From Clavibacter sp. VKM Ac-2873 (GTDB lineage Bacteria > Actinomycetota > Actinomycetes > Actinomycetales > Microbacteriaceae): a stretch of 64,000 nucleotides of DNA. The position numbers were made by a program, and so were the translations under genes. The stretch covers positions 868,001 through 932,000 of the forward strand of contig NZ_JADKRS010000001.1 of NCBI RefSeq assembly GCF_015351075.1, read 5' to 3'. The notes beneath the pieces are model-generated. The model did no database searches, had not been told where the DNA came from, and saw only the letters and a program-made list of their open reading frames with translations. The first letter of the stretch is position 1, and every line of letters starts with the position of its first letter. Below, in pieces: positions 31,708-40,057 of this stretch.

Positions 31708-33135
31708 TCAGGCCCCGCGGATCAGCCCCAGGAGCTCGTCGCGGAGCGCGGCCATGCGCTCCTCGGTCGACGCCTCGACGTTCAGGCGCAGCAGCGGCTC
31801 GGTGTTCGAGGGCCGGACGCTGAACCACCAGAAGGAGCCGTCGTCGCCCGCGGGGCCGTCGACCGTGAGGCCGTCGAGCTCGTCGAACTCGCCGCGTCCG
31901 CGGAAGGCCTCGACGATGCGCTCGTAGGCGGCGGGCACGTCGTCGACCGTGCTGTTGATCTCGCCCGACAGCGCGTACGGCGTGTAGCGGGCCGAGAGGT
32001 CCGACATGAGGCCGTCCGTCTGGCCGAACTCGGCGAGCAGGTGCATCGCGGCGAGCATGCCGTTGTCGGCACCCCAGAAGTCGCGGAAGTAGTAGTGCGC
32101 GGAGTGCTCGCCGCCGAAGACGGCGCCGGTCGCGGCCATCTGGTCCTTGATGAGGGAGTGGCCGACGCGCGTGCGGACCGCCGTGGCTCCCGCCGCCTCG
32201 ATCGTCTCGGGGACGATGCGCGAGGTGATGAGGTTGTGCAGCACCGTCACGTCCTCGTCCGGCGCCTGCGCCTTCACGCGGGAGATCTCGCGGAGCGCCA
32301 CGATGGCCGCGACGGCGCTGGGCGTGACCGCCTGCCCCTTCTCGTCCACGACGAAGCAGCGGTCGGCGTCGCCGTCGAACGCGAGGCCGAGGTCGGCGCC
32401 GTGCTCGACGACCGCCTTCTGCAGGTCGACCAGGTTGGCGGGCTCGAGCGGGTTCGCCTCGTGGTTCGGGAAGGTGCCGTCGAGCTCGAAGTACAGCGGG
32501 ATGATCTCGATGGGCAGCTCGGGGAGGCCGGCCGCGGTGCCGAGCACGGCGGGGACGGTCATGCCGCCCATGCCGTTGCCCGCGTCGACCACGACGCGCA
32601 GCGGGCGGATGCCCGAGAGGTCGACGAGCTGGCGGAGGTACCCGGCGTAGTCGGCGAGCACGTCGCGCTCCCGCACCTCGCCCGCCGGCTCGACGGGCGC
32701 GATGCCGTCCGCCAGGAAGCCGATGGCGCGGTCGCGGATGGCGGCGAGGCCCGTGTCGAGGCTGATGCCCTGGGCACCCGCGCGGGAGAACTTGAGGCCG
32801 TTGTACGTGGCCGGGTTGTGGCTCGCGGTGAACATGACCGCGGGGGCGGCGAGGGATCCCGATGCGAAGTAGGTCTCGTCCGTCGAGCAGAGCCCGATGA
32901 GGAGGACGTTCCCGCCGCGGGCCGTGGCGCCGCGGGCGAACGCCTGGGCGAACGACGGCGAGGAGTCGCGCATGTCGTGGCCCACGACGATCTCGCCGCC
33001 GGCGGCTCCGAGCTCGTCGACGAAGCCGGCGCCGAGGGCTGTGACCAGCTCTTCGGTGAGCTGGCTCCCGACGAGACCTCGCACGTCGTAGGTCTTCACG
33101 ATGGCGGTCAGCGTCTGGGCGGCAGTCGTCGTCAT
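31708..33135 (-). CDS. manB: Phosphomannomutase/phosphoglucomutase
   Basis: A 475-residue alpha-D-phosphohexomutase. The active serine is S105 in TASHNP, metal-binding DGDAD is at 254-258, sugar-binding GEHSAHYYF and phosphate-binding RPSNTEP follow. It interconverts mannose 6- and 1-phosphate (or the glucose pair) for GDP-mannose and glycan synthesis. It starts two bases after the DUF3499 stop. M. tuberculosis has the same pair (Rv3257c, Rv3258c). Confidence 0.93.
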   Translation of the reverse strand: MTTTAAQTLTAIVKTYDVRGLVGSQLTEELVTALGAGFVDELGAAGGEIVVGHDMRDSSPSFAQAFARGATARGGNVLLIGLCSTDETYFASGSLAAPAVMFTASHNPATYNGLKFSRAGAQGISLDTGLAAIRDRAIGFLADGIAPVEPAGEVRERDVLADYAGYLRQLVDLSGIRPLRVVVDAGNGMGGMTVPAVLGTAAGLPELPIEIIPLYFELDGTFPNHEANPLEPANLVDLQKAVVEHGADLGLAFDGDADRCFVVDEKGQAVTPSAVAAIVALREISRVKAQAPDEDVTVLHNLITSRIVPETIEAAGATAVRTRVGHSLIKDQMAATGAVFGGEHSAHYYFRDFWGADNGMLAAMHLLAEFGQTDGLMSDLSARYTPYALSGEINSTVDDVPAAYERIVEAFRGRGEFDELDGLTVDGPAGDDGSFWWFSVRPSNTEPLLRLNVEASTEERMAALRDELLGLIRGA

Positions 33136-33137
33136 GC

Positions 33138-33353
33138 TCAGGAACCTACCTCACCGAGCACGCCGTGCCGCACGATCTGCCAGCCCTGCGGGGCCGAGAG
33201 GCGGGCCGCGTGGCGGTCGCAGAGGTCGTAGCTGTGCGGCTCGGAGTCGTGGCTGAGCGGACCGAGGACGGCCATGGAATCCGCGTAGACGTAGGTGAGC
33301 GTGGTCGTGGCGCCGCCGGTGCAGCCGACGCGGGAGCAGGGCCTGTTCGTCAT
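33138..33353 (-). CDS. DUF3499 small protein
   Basis: A 71-residue conserved actinobacterial protein. Cysteines C6, C11 and C45 with nearby histidines (H48) suggest a small zinc ribbon. A TAGTGT -10 box lies nine bases upstream, giving a very short leader. Orthologue of Rv3258c by position and length. Coupled to manB; divergent from the zincin-like gene. Confidence 0.88.
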   Translation of the reverse strand: MTNRPCSRVGCTGGATTTLTYVYADSMAVLGPLSHDSEPHSYDLCDRHAARLSAPQGWQIVRHGVLGEVGS

Positions 33354-33385
33354 GTCGGGCCCACACTACCGCCGAGGCCGGCCGG

Positions 33386-33391
33386 TACGAT
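33386..33391 (+). promoter_or_regulatory. -10 box of the zincin-like gene, leaderless type
   Basis: TACGAT exactly six bases before ATG 33398. On the other strand a TAGTGT box (33363-33368) serves the divergent DUF3499 gene. Confidence 0.5.
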
Positions 33392-33397
33392 GGGGCC

Positions 33398-33841
33398 ATG
33401 CCACGATCGCGCCGCCGGGGAGGCCACGTCTCCATCCGGGGCTCCTGGCGGGATCGGCACGGCCGCGGCCTCCGCTCCCCCGTCACCGGGCCCGAGCTGC
33501 CGGTGCTGCGCACGCGCGCCGACGTCTTCGACCAGACCATCGCGTCCGCCGCCGAGTACCTCCGCGGCCTCTGGCCCGACGAGCTCGACCGCGTCTCGTT
33601 CGAGGTCGCCGCCCTGCCCGCCGAGAACAGCGAGCGGGACGGCATCGACCGCTGGAGCGTCCTCGCCGACGAGCGCCGCGTCATCTTCTACCGGCTGCCC
33701 ATCGAGCGCCTCGCCCACCTCCACGAGGACGACGAGTACCACCAGCGGGCGCTCGTGGAGGGGTGCGTGTACCGGGCGGTCGCCGAGCTCCTCGGCAAGG
33801 ACCCGTGGGACCTCGCGCCCGACAGGTACGACCCGCACTAG
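33398..33841 (+). CDS. Zincin-like metallopeptidase-family protein without HExxH
   Basis: A 147-residue protein of the DUF1025/Rv3259 group. The basic N-terminus (1-30) is followed by the family fold (LWPDELDRVSFEVAALP; RRVIFYRLPIERLAH). Where peptidases of this family carry HExxH, this protein reads ALVEGCVYRAVAELLG: the glutamate remains but both zinc histidines are missing. It is therefore probably not an active peptidase. Placed as Rv3259 is, next to DUF3499. Confidence 0.72.
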   Translation: MPRSRRRGGHVSIRGSWRDRHGRGLRSPVTGPELPVLRTRADVFDQTIASAAEYLRGLWPDELDRVSFEVAALPAENSERDGIDRWSVLADERRVIFYRLPIERLAHLHEDDEYHQRALVEGCVYRAVAELLGKDPWDLAPDRYDPH

Positions 33842-33914
33842 CGGCGGATCCCGAACGGATGCCAGGCATCCGCCCTCCGCGCGCGTCGCGGCCAGGCGGA
33901 CGCGGCGCCCGGCG

Positions 33915-35432
33915 TCAGGGGTGGACGCGCAGGGGGTCCGCGGCCGGCAGGACCGGCACGACGGGGAGCGCTGCGGATCGGCCCGGCTCGGCGAGCGTCA
34001 CGGTCGCGGTGAGGCCGCTGGTCCCCTCGAGCAGGTAGGTGCGCCCGGCCTCGACGGCGGCGGAGACCTCGGATCCCGCGGGCACGTCGATCGACACGGC
34101 CGCGGAGCCGTCGGTCGGCCGGGCCGTGACCGCAGCCGCCTGGTCCCCGGCGTTCCGCAGGTGCAGGAGGGGCGCCGGACCCGCGGGAACCGACACGAGC
34201 GCGTCCCGCGTGAGCTGCTCGGCCGACGGCAGCCAGGCGAAGTCGGTCGCGCCGCTCTCCGCCGCGCCGGACACGCTGCGCACGGCCGCCGTGACCGGGA
34301 CCGAGCTCTGCACGGTCACCGAGTAGCGGCCGTCGGGGAGGGCGCTGACCGGGACGTCGATCGTGCGGCCCGCGTCGACCTGCACCGTGAAGGTGGTGCC
34401 CGTGCCGTCGGTGCCCTCCTCGGGGGTGACGCTCACGCTGACGTCGGCGTCGTCGGATCCGGGGACGAGGACGCGCACCGCCGTCTCGCGGTCGGGGTCG
34501 GTGCCGGGGTCCGAGCCCGCTCCGGACGCGGATCCGCCCTCGTCGGCGGCGGGCGCGTCCTGGCCGTCGACGGGCGCGACGGGCGCGGCCTGCGAGTCGA
34601 TGCGGAGGCCGGTCATGGTGAGCGCGGTGGACGGGGCGGCGGCCGGCCCGATCCAGTCCACGCCGCCCGCGAGGAGCCCGCGGACCGTGCTCTGCTCGAG
34701 CCGGGCGACGACCTGGCCGCCGCGGCTCTGCACGTGCACGGCCGGGGAGGAGAGGTCGGGGGCGAGTCCCGCGAGGCTGAGCACGCGGCGGCCGCCGGCC
34801 GGGACCGAGATCCCGCTGGCGCCCGGGGCGCTGACGGCCCCGTCCTCGCCCGTGATGGCCAGGTCGACCGTGGAGGAGACGCCGGACGGGTTGTCGAGCA
34901 CGACGAACGTGGTGCGGCCGGTGGTCGTCGCGCCGCCCACGAGCCACGCGTCCGCGGTGGCCTCGGAGCACGACGCGGCGGCGAGCCCCGCGAGGTCGGC
35001 CTCCGTCGCGATCTCGGACGCCGCGCCCGCGAGGTCGGTGGGCGCGTCGTCGACGGCGCCCGCGGCGGCGAGTACGGACGGCGCGCTCGACGCCGCTCCC
35101 TGCACCTCGGGGGCCTGGATGCGCGAGGTGCGGACCGCGGGGGCGGCGCCGGTCGACCCGGTCGTCGCGGATCCGCTCGTCACGGCCGCGCTCCCCACCG
35201 CGACCGCGGTCGTCGGAGACGCGGCGTCGGCCGCGGGCGGGCGGAGGAGCGATCCGGGGCAGACGCGCTGCTGGTCGGTCGCCACGGGGGTCACGAGCAC
35301 CGAGGGGGCGCTCGCGTCGACCGCGGCGGGCGGGAGCAGGAGCGCGCCGGTCACGACGACCCCCAGCACGGCGACGCCGACGATCCCGGTGGTCACGCGC
35401 GTCGCGATGCGCACGGCGTCACGCCTGGCCAT
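33915..35432 (-). CDS. DUF5719 secreted or anchored protein
   Basis: A 505-residue protein from ATG 35432 (AGGAGG four bases upstream). One N-terminal membrane segment (about 12-35) anchors or exports it. The rest is an extracytoplasmic, beta-rich region with repeated sandwich-like modules (for example VQVDAGRTIDVPVSALPDGRYSVTV). Only two cysteines are seen outside (about 57 and 160). Overlaps the GT2 gene end by 14 bases, so the two are co-translated; it may help the giant glycosyltransferase or carry its glycan. Confidence 0.75.
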   Translation of the reverse strand: MARRDAVRIATRVTTGIVGVAVLGVVVTGALLLPPAAVDASAPSVLVTPVATDQQRVCPGSLLRPPAADAASPTTAVAVGSAAVTSGSATTGSTGAAPAVRTSRIQAPEVQGAASSAPSVLAAAGAVDDAPTDLAGAASEIATEADLAGLAAASCSEATADAWLVGGATTTGRTTFVVLDNPSGVSSTVDLAITGEDGAVSAPGASGISVPAGGRRVLSLAGLAPDLSSPAVHVQSRGGQVVARLEQSTVRGLLAGGVDWIGPAAAPSTALTMTGLRIDSQAAPVAPVDGQDAPAADEGGSASGAGSDPGTDPDRETAVRVLVPGSDDADVSVSVTPEEGTDGTGTTFTVQVDAGRTIDVPVSALPDGRYSVTVQSSVPVTAAVRSVSGAAESGATDFAWLPSAEQLTRDALVSVPAGPAPLLHLRNAGDQAAAVTARPTDGSAAVSIDVPAGSEVSAAVEAGRTYLLEGTSGLTATVTLAEPGRSAALPVVPVLPAADPLRVHP

Positions 35433-38400
35433 CTGTCCTCCTACGGTCGTCGTCGGTGGCGGGGTCGCGGTCGGGGTCGCTGTCGGCGGGCGGCGCGGAT
35501 CCGTCGTCATCGCCCTCCCCGTCGTCGCCGGAGCGGCGCTCCCCCGCCTGCGGGATGTCGCCGAACGGCACCGACTCCGCGGCCTGCCCCGTCGGCTCGT
35601 CGAGGTACGCGGGGGTGCCGCGGTCGTCGTGCACGGCCCGCGGCTCCTCGGCGTCCGCCGGGCGCGCGTCCGTGGCCGCGACGGGCTCGCGGTACGCGGG
35701 CAGCGGCCGGCTGCGCGCCGCGAGCCCGCCGGTGGGGATTGCGAGGAGCAGGGTCAGCGCGAACACGAGCGCCTGCGCCGCCAGGACGCCCGCGCGTCCC
35801 GGGTCGTCGAGGTTGCCGGGACCCGCGACCTGGGCGACGAGGTCGTCGCTGCCCACGAAGCGCCAGAGCAGACCGGCCTCGGTCTGCCCGACGGCGGTGA
35901 ACACGGGATCGTCGTCGAGCGCGGCCCGGGCGCGGTCGTGCACGGCGGCCTCCGCGTCCCCCGCGGGCGTCGCGAGGAGCACGTAGCTGACGCCGAGCGC
36001 CCGGAGGTCGTCGGTCGCGTCGAGGCCGGAGCGGGAGGAGACGTTGCCCGCGAGCTCGGCGACGCGGCTCTGCGTGTCGGACAGCGGTCCGATGGTCGAG
36101 TCGACCGTGGACACCTGCTCGAGCGTGCGGCCGGCGCCCCGCTCGACGTCGGCGGAGAGCGAGCCGTCGTCCCCGGCGCGCAGCAGGAGCGTGCCGACCG
36201 CGGGATCCGTGGCGGCCTCGGCCACCACGAGCCCGGGCAGGGAGGTGTCCGAGGTGGCGCGCACCACGGTGGATCCGGCGACGGCGGCGGAGACGAGCGG
36301 CAGCGCGAGCACGACCAGGGTGACGGCGGCGACGAGCCCGGGCACGACCGAGCGGCGGCCGAGCGTCGCGAAGCCCAGCACGAGCGCCCCGGCGAGGCCG
36401 AGCCAGAGGAGGCTGAGGCCGGATCCGGGCCAGACGGCCACGACGTCGGATCCGGTCGACTGCACCACCGTCCGGGCGGCGAGCACGGCGGTCGCGAACC
36501 CAAGCACCGTCACGCCGAGCGCGAGGGCGGCGCGGTGCGACCCGCGGAGGAAGAGCGCCGCGACCGCGCCCAGCACCAGCGGCGCGACGAGCACGGCGAC
36601 GACGACGAGCGGGACCGCGGCGGGCAGCCCCGCGCCCAGCCCCTCGACGAAGGAGGCCCAGCCTCCGAGGCCGGACGTGGGGAAGCCCAGCGCGAGGCCG
36701 GGCACGTCGGCGGGCGCGAACCCCGCGGGGACGGCCGGGTCGGCGGCGAGCGCCAGCGGCTGGCCCTGCATCACGCGGTGGACGACGAGGGGCGCGACCA
36801 GGGCGACCAGCGGCACGGGGATCGTGATGAGCCGACCCGCGTCGCGTCCCGCGCGCACCGTGGCGACGAGCCAGAGCACGAGGACGGCGGGGACGAGCGA
36901 CGGGGCGGACGCGCCGACGGCCGCCATCAGGATCCCGGCCACGGCGGACGCGGACCACGAGCGCGGCGCGCGCAGCACCGCGAGCGCGAGCCACGGCAGG
37001 AGCAGGTGCGCGAGCACGGCGGGCAGGCGTCCGTCGCCGAGCGCGACGAGCAGGGTGGGCGCGAGGGTCCAGACGAGGGCGGCCAGCGCGCGCAGCCACG
37101 CGTTCCGGGTCAGCTGCGCGGCGCACAGCCAGGCGGCGAGGGCCGCGAGCGGCAGGGCGGCCACGAAGAGCCCGAGGACCGCGAGCGACGGCTCCCACGC
37201 CGTGACGCTGCCGAGCACGGCGAGCACGTACGCGAACGGGTCGGAGGGGGCGACGGGTCCCGCTCCGGATCCGCGGACGCCGATCCCGACCTGCGCCCAC
37301 AGCGCCCCGGCGCTCGGACCGAGCGGCAGGAGCTGCCCGCCGACGATGGCCGTGCCGGTCAGCCGCGGCAGCCACATGAGGGCGGAGAGGAGGAGCGCCG
37401 CCACCACGGTCCAGCCCCCACCCGTCGCGAGGAACTCCACGCCGTCGGAGACGCCCATGTGCTCGACCCGGTACTGCTCGCGCGCCAGCGACCTCCGTCG
37501 GCGGCCGACCGCGAGCGGCTGGCGGAGCGACGCGATGCTCGACCACGGCGCCGTGCGCGCCGCCGCGACCCGACGACGGCTGGCGCGGATCCGCCCGGGC
37601 GCCACGGCCACGCGCACCGCGGCGGCGATCTCGCCGGGCGCGGCGGTCGGCCGCTTGCGCAGCATCTGCAGCAGGGCGCGCAGGATGGCGAGCGGCACCA
37701 GCGAGAGCCAGTGGAACGGGACGGCGGCCGCGGGCGCGTACGCGAGGCGGCGGTGCAGCTGGGCCTGCCGGCGCAGGCGACGGCGGCGGCGGCGCGGCGT
37801 GCGCTTCCCCAGGAACGCCGTGCCGGGGGCGGCGTCGCCCGCGGAGGCGACGCGCGCGGCGGGCACGACCACGACGCGGTGCCCGGCGAGGCGGGCCCGG
37901 ACGCAGAGGTCGAGCGCGTCGTCGATGACGGGCAGCGCGTCATCGAACCCGCCGAGCTCGTCCCAGAGGCGATGGCGCACGAGCATGCCGCCCGCGGCCA
38001 CGCCGAGGACGTCGCTCATGTCGTCGTACTGGGCCTGGTCGAGCTCGACGTCGACCACGGGCACCGCCGCGCCGAGCGTGGTGAGCGTGGTCCCGAGCTC
38101 GTGGATGTAGCCGGGGTGGTCCCACTCCATGAGCTTCGGGCCGGCGACCGCGACGCTCGGCGAGGCCTCCACGGCGGCGAGGAGGCGTTCGAGCGCGTCG
38201 GGCGCCGGCGCGTTGTCGGCGGAGAGCAGCCAGAGCAGCTCGTGGTCGCCCTCCGGCGCGGGGATGACGCGCACGGCCTGCTCCACCGCCTGCCCGAAGG
38301 TCATGCGGGCCGGAGCCTGCACCATCCGGGTGGGGTCGGACGCCGCGAGGAGGGCAGCGGATCCGTCGCGGGAGCCGAGGTCGACCGCGACCACCTGGTC

Positions 38401-38496
38401 GGGGCGCCGGGTCTGCGCCGCGAGGGCCTCGAGGGTCCGGTCGAGGAACGGCGCGCCCTCGTGGGCGACGAGGATCGCGGTTACTCGTGGCTGCAT
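35419..38496 (-). CDS. GT2 glycosyltransferase fused to a large membrane domain
   Basis: A 1025-residue protein. Residues 1-215 are a GT-A family 2 domain (VTAILVAHEGAPFLDRTLEAL; SADNAPAPDAL in the DxD position; VIDDALDLCVRARLAG). A very basic stretch (about 230-250, RRRRRRLRRQ) follows, then about 12 membrane segments to residue 750, an extracytoplasmic region, one more membrane segment (about 930) and a long acidic disordered tail (EEPRAVHDD to DDDRRRTDGQA). Likely builds or exports a cell-surface glycan. Substrate unknown. Confidence 0.82.
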   Translation of the reverse strand: MQPRVTAILVAHEGAPFLDRTLEALAAQTRRPDQVVAVDLGSRDGSAALLAASDPTRMVQAPARMTFGQAVEQAVRVIPAPEGDHELLWLLSADNAPAPDALERLLAAVEASPSVAVAGPKLMEWDHPGYIHELGTTLTTLGAAVPVVDVELDQAQYDDMSDVLGVAAGGMLVRHRLWDELGGFDDALPVIDDALDLCVRARLAGHRVVVVPAARVASAGDAAPGTAFLGKRTPRRRRRRLRRQAQLHRRLAYAPAAAVPFHWLSLVPLAILRALLQMLRKRPTAAPGEIAAAVRVAVAPGRIRASRRRVAAARTAPWSSIASLRQPLAVGRRRRSLAREQYRVEHMGVSDGVEFLATGGGWTVVAALLLSALMWLPRLTGTAIVGGQLLPLGPSAGALWAQVGIGVRGSGAGPVAPSDPFAYVLAVLGSVTAWEPSLAVLGLFVAALPLAALAAWLCAAQLTRNAWLRALAALVWTLAPTLLVALGDGRLPAVLAHLLLPWLALAVLRAPRSWSASAVAGILMAAVGASAPSLVPAVLVLWLVATVRAGRDAGRLITIPVPLVALVAPLVVHRVMQGQPLALAADPAVPAGFAPADVPGLALGFPTSGLGGWASFVEGLGAGLPAAVPLVVVAVLVAPLVLGAVAALFLRGSHRAALALGVTVLGFATAVLAARTVVQSTGSDVVAVWPGSGLSLLWLGLAGALVLGFATLGRRSVVPGLVAAVTLVVLALPLVSAAVAGSTVVRATSDTSLPGLVVAEAATDPAVGTLLLRAGDDGSLSADVERGAGRTLEQVSTVDSTIGPLSDTQSRVAELAGNVSSRSGLDATDDLRALGVSYVLLATPAGDAEAAVHDRARAALDDDPVFTAVGQTEAGLLWRFVGSDDLVAQVAGPGNLDDPGRAGVLAAQALVFALTLLLAIPTGGLAARSRPLPAYREPVAATDARPADAEEPRAVHDDRGTPAYLDEPTGQAAESVPFGDIPQAGERRSGDDGEGDDDGSAPPADSDPDRDPATDDDRRRTDGQA

Positions 38497-38587
38497 GACA
38501 GGGAGACCCTACGTGGTGCGTGATGGGGATCCGCCGCAGCGGGACGGCGCGCCGGAAGCCGGACACCGCGGGCCTCGGGCGGCCGGG

Positions 38588-38905
38588 TCAGACCGCGCGC
38601 TTGCGGAGCTTGCGGCGCTCGCGCTCGGAGAGGCCGCCCCAGATGCCGAAGCGCTCGTCGTTCTCCAGCGCGTACTCGAGGCACTCGCTGCGCACCTCGC
38701 ACGAGCCGCAGATCTTCTTGGCGTCGCGGGTGGAGCCGCCCTTCTCGGGGAAGAAGGCCTCGGGGTCGGTCTGCGCGCAGAGCGAGTCCGCCTGCCACGC
38801 GAGCGGGTTGCCGTCGTCGACGCCGCGGACGCCGGGGACCCCGAGTCGGACGGGGTCGACGAACCAGTCGTCGGGGACTCCGGCGTGGTGCTCAGGTAGT
38901 GCCAT
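38588..38905 (-). CDS. whiB2: WhiB-family regulator, WhiB2/WhmD type
   Basis: A 105-residue WhiB protein from ATG 38905, chosen for GGGGAG eight bases upstream; the open frame extends 28 codons further. Cluster cysteines are C43, C66, C69 and C75, with the GIWGG turn and a basic tail (RERRKLRKRAV). The longer N-terminus marks the WhiB2 group, which controls septation with WhiA in actinobacteria. A perfect palindrome lies 57 bases upstream. Confidence 0.92.
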   Translation of the reverse strand: MALPEHHAGVPDDWFVDPVRLGVPGVRGVDDGNPLAWQADSLCAQTDPEAFFPEKGGSTRDAKKICGSCEVRSECLEYALENDERFGIWGGLSERERRKLRKRAV

Positions 38906-38961
38906 GTCACGATCTCCCCACGCGGCCGGGGCGCCCGGCCGGCCCCAGCTCATCGTCATAA

Positions 38962-38975
38962 TTACACCGGTGTAA
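38962..38975. promoter_or_regulatory. Perfect 14-bp palindrome upstream of whiB2
   Basis: TTACACCGGTGTAA, embedded in an AT-rich patch (CATAATTACACC) 57 bases before the whiB2 start. A likely binding site for a dimeric regulator. No other gene reads away from it. Confidence 0.55.
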
Positions 38976-39054
38976 CTCGCTCCCGTCAAGCCGCGGAGCG
39001 TAAACCCTCAGCCGCTCCTCGAGGGTTGCGACGCGCCGCCGCTCGCCGCCGGCG

Positions 39055-40023
39055 CTAGGCCGGGGTGCCGGCCTGGCGCGCGTGCCACGCGCTCGTGACC
39101 ATGTCGTCCAGGGAGTGCCGCATGGCCCAGTCGATGTCGCGCGCGGCGAGCGCGCCGGAGGCCACGATGCGGGCCGGGTCGCCGGGCCGGCGGTCGTGCA
39201 GCTCGGGCTCGAACGCGATGCCGGTGGCGCCGGCGATCGCCGTCATGATCTCGCGCACGCTGACCCCCGCGCCGCTGCCGAGGCAGTAGACGGGCTCGAC
39301 GGGCTCGCCCGCCTCGAGGCGGCGGGCGGCGGCCACGTGCGAGGCCGCGAGGTCGACCACGTGGATGTAGTCGCGCACGCACGTGCCGTCGGGCGTCGGG
39401 TAGTCCGCCCCGTAGATGCGCGGGGTCCGCCCGTCGAGCAGGGCGTCGAAGACCAGCGGGAACAGGTTGTGGGGGCTCGTGTCGAAGTAGCCCTCCTCGC
39501 CGGATCCGACGACGTTGAAGTACCGCAACGACGCGTGGCGGAGGCCCTTCGCGACACCCTGGTCGCGCAGCAGCCACTCGCCGATGAGCTTGGACTCGCC
39601 GTAGGGCGACTCGGGGGCCTTCGGCGTCCGCTCGTCGACGAGGTCGACGTCGGTCGTGCCGTACACCGCGGCGGACGAGGAGAAGACGATGCTGTCGACG
39701 CCCGCGCGCTCCATCTCCTCGAGCAGGACGGCCGTGGCCGTCACGTTCTGCTCGTAGGTGTGCAGGGGGCGCTGGACGGAGACCCCGGCGTACTTGAAGC
39801 CCGCGACGTGGACGACGCCGCGGATGTCACCGCGGCCGAGGATGCTCGCGACGAGCTCCCGGTCGAGGACGGACCCGCGGTGGAAGGCCACGCCCTCGGG
39901 CACGAACGCCTCGTGGCCGCTCGAGAGGTCGTCGAGGACGACCGTCTCGATGCCGGCGCGTGCGAACGCGGAGACGATGTGCGAACCGATGTAGCCGGCG
40001 CCGCCGGTGACCAACCATGTCAT
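39055..40023 (-). CDS. galE: UDP-glucose 4-epimerase
   Basis: A 322-residue short-chain dehydrogenase of the GalE type. GGAGYIG (7-13) binds NAD, SSS at 115-117 and Y141-x3-K145 (YGESK) are catalytic. It makes UDP-galactose from UDP-glucose, the precursor the downstream Glf mutase needs. A TAGGGT -10 box lies exactly six bases before the ATG, so the mRNA is probably leaderless. Confidence 0.92.
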   Translation of the reverse strand: MTWLVTGGAGYIGSHIVSAFARAGIETVVLDDLSSGHEAFVPEGVAFHRGSVLDRELVASILGRGDIRGVVHVAGFKYAGVSVQRPLHTYEQNVTATAVLLEEMERAGVDSIVFSSSAAVYGTTDVDLVDERTPKAPESPYGESKLIGEWLLRDQGVAKGLRHASLRYFNVVGSGEEGYFDTSPHNLFPLVFDALLDGRTPRIYGADYPTPDGTCVRDYIHVVDLAASHVAAARRLEAGEPVEPVYCLGSGAGVSVREIMTAIAGATGIAFEPELHDRRPGDPARIVASGALAARDIDWAMRHSLDDMVTSAWHARQAGTPA

Positions 40024-40029
40024 GCGCCA

Positions 40030-40035
40030 ACCCTA
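40030..40035 (-). promoter_or_regulatory. -10 box of galE, leaderless type
   Basis: Reads TAGGGT on the minus strand, six bases before ATG 40023. Confidence 0.5.
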
Positions 40036-40057
40036 TCGACGGCGCTCCGGCCGCCGG

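Noticed and set aside
34363-38523. A 1386-codon plus-strand frame opposite DUF5719 and the GT2 fusion
   Set aside because: Shadow of two well-supported minus-strand genes; composition is low complexity.
39003-39027. Weak hairpin (aaccctc/gagggtt) between whiB2 promoter and galE end
   Set aside because: Only seven paired bases with a long loop; not convincing as a terminator.
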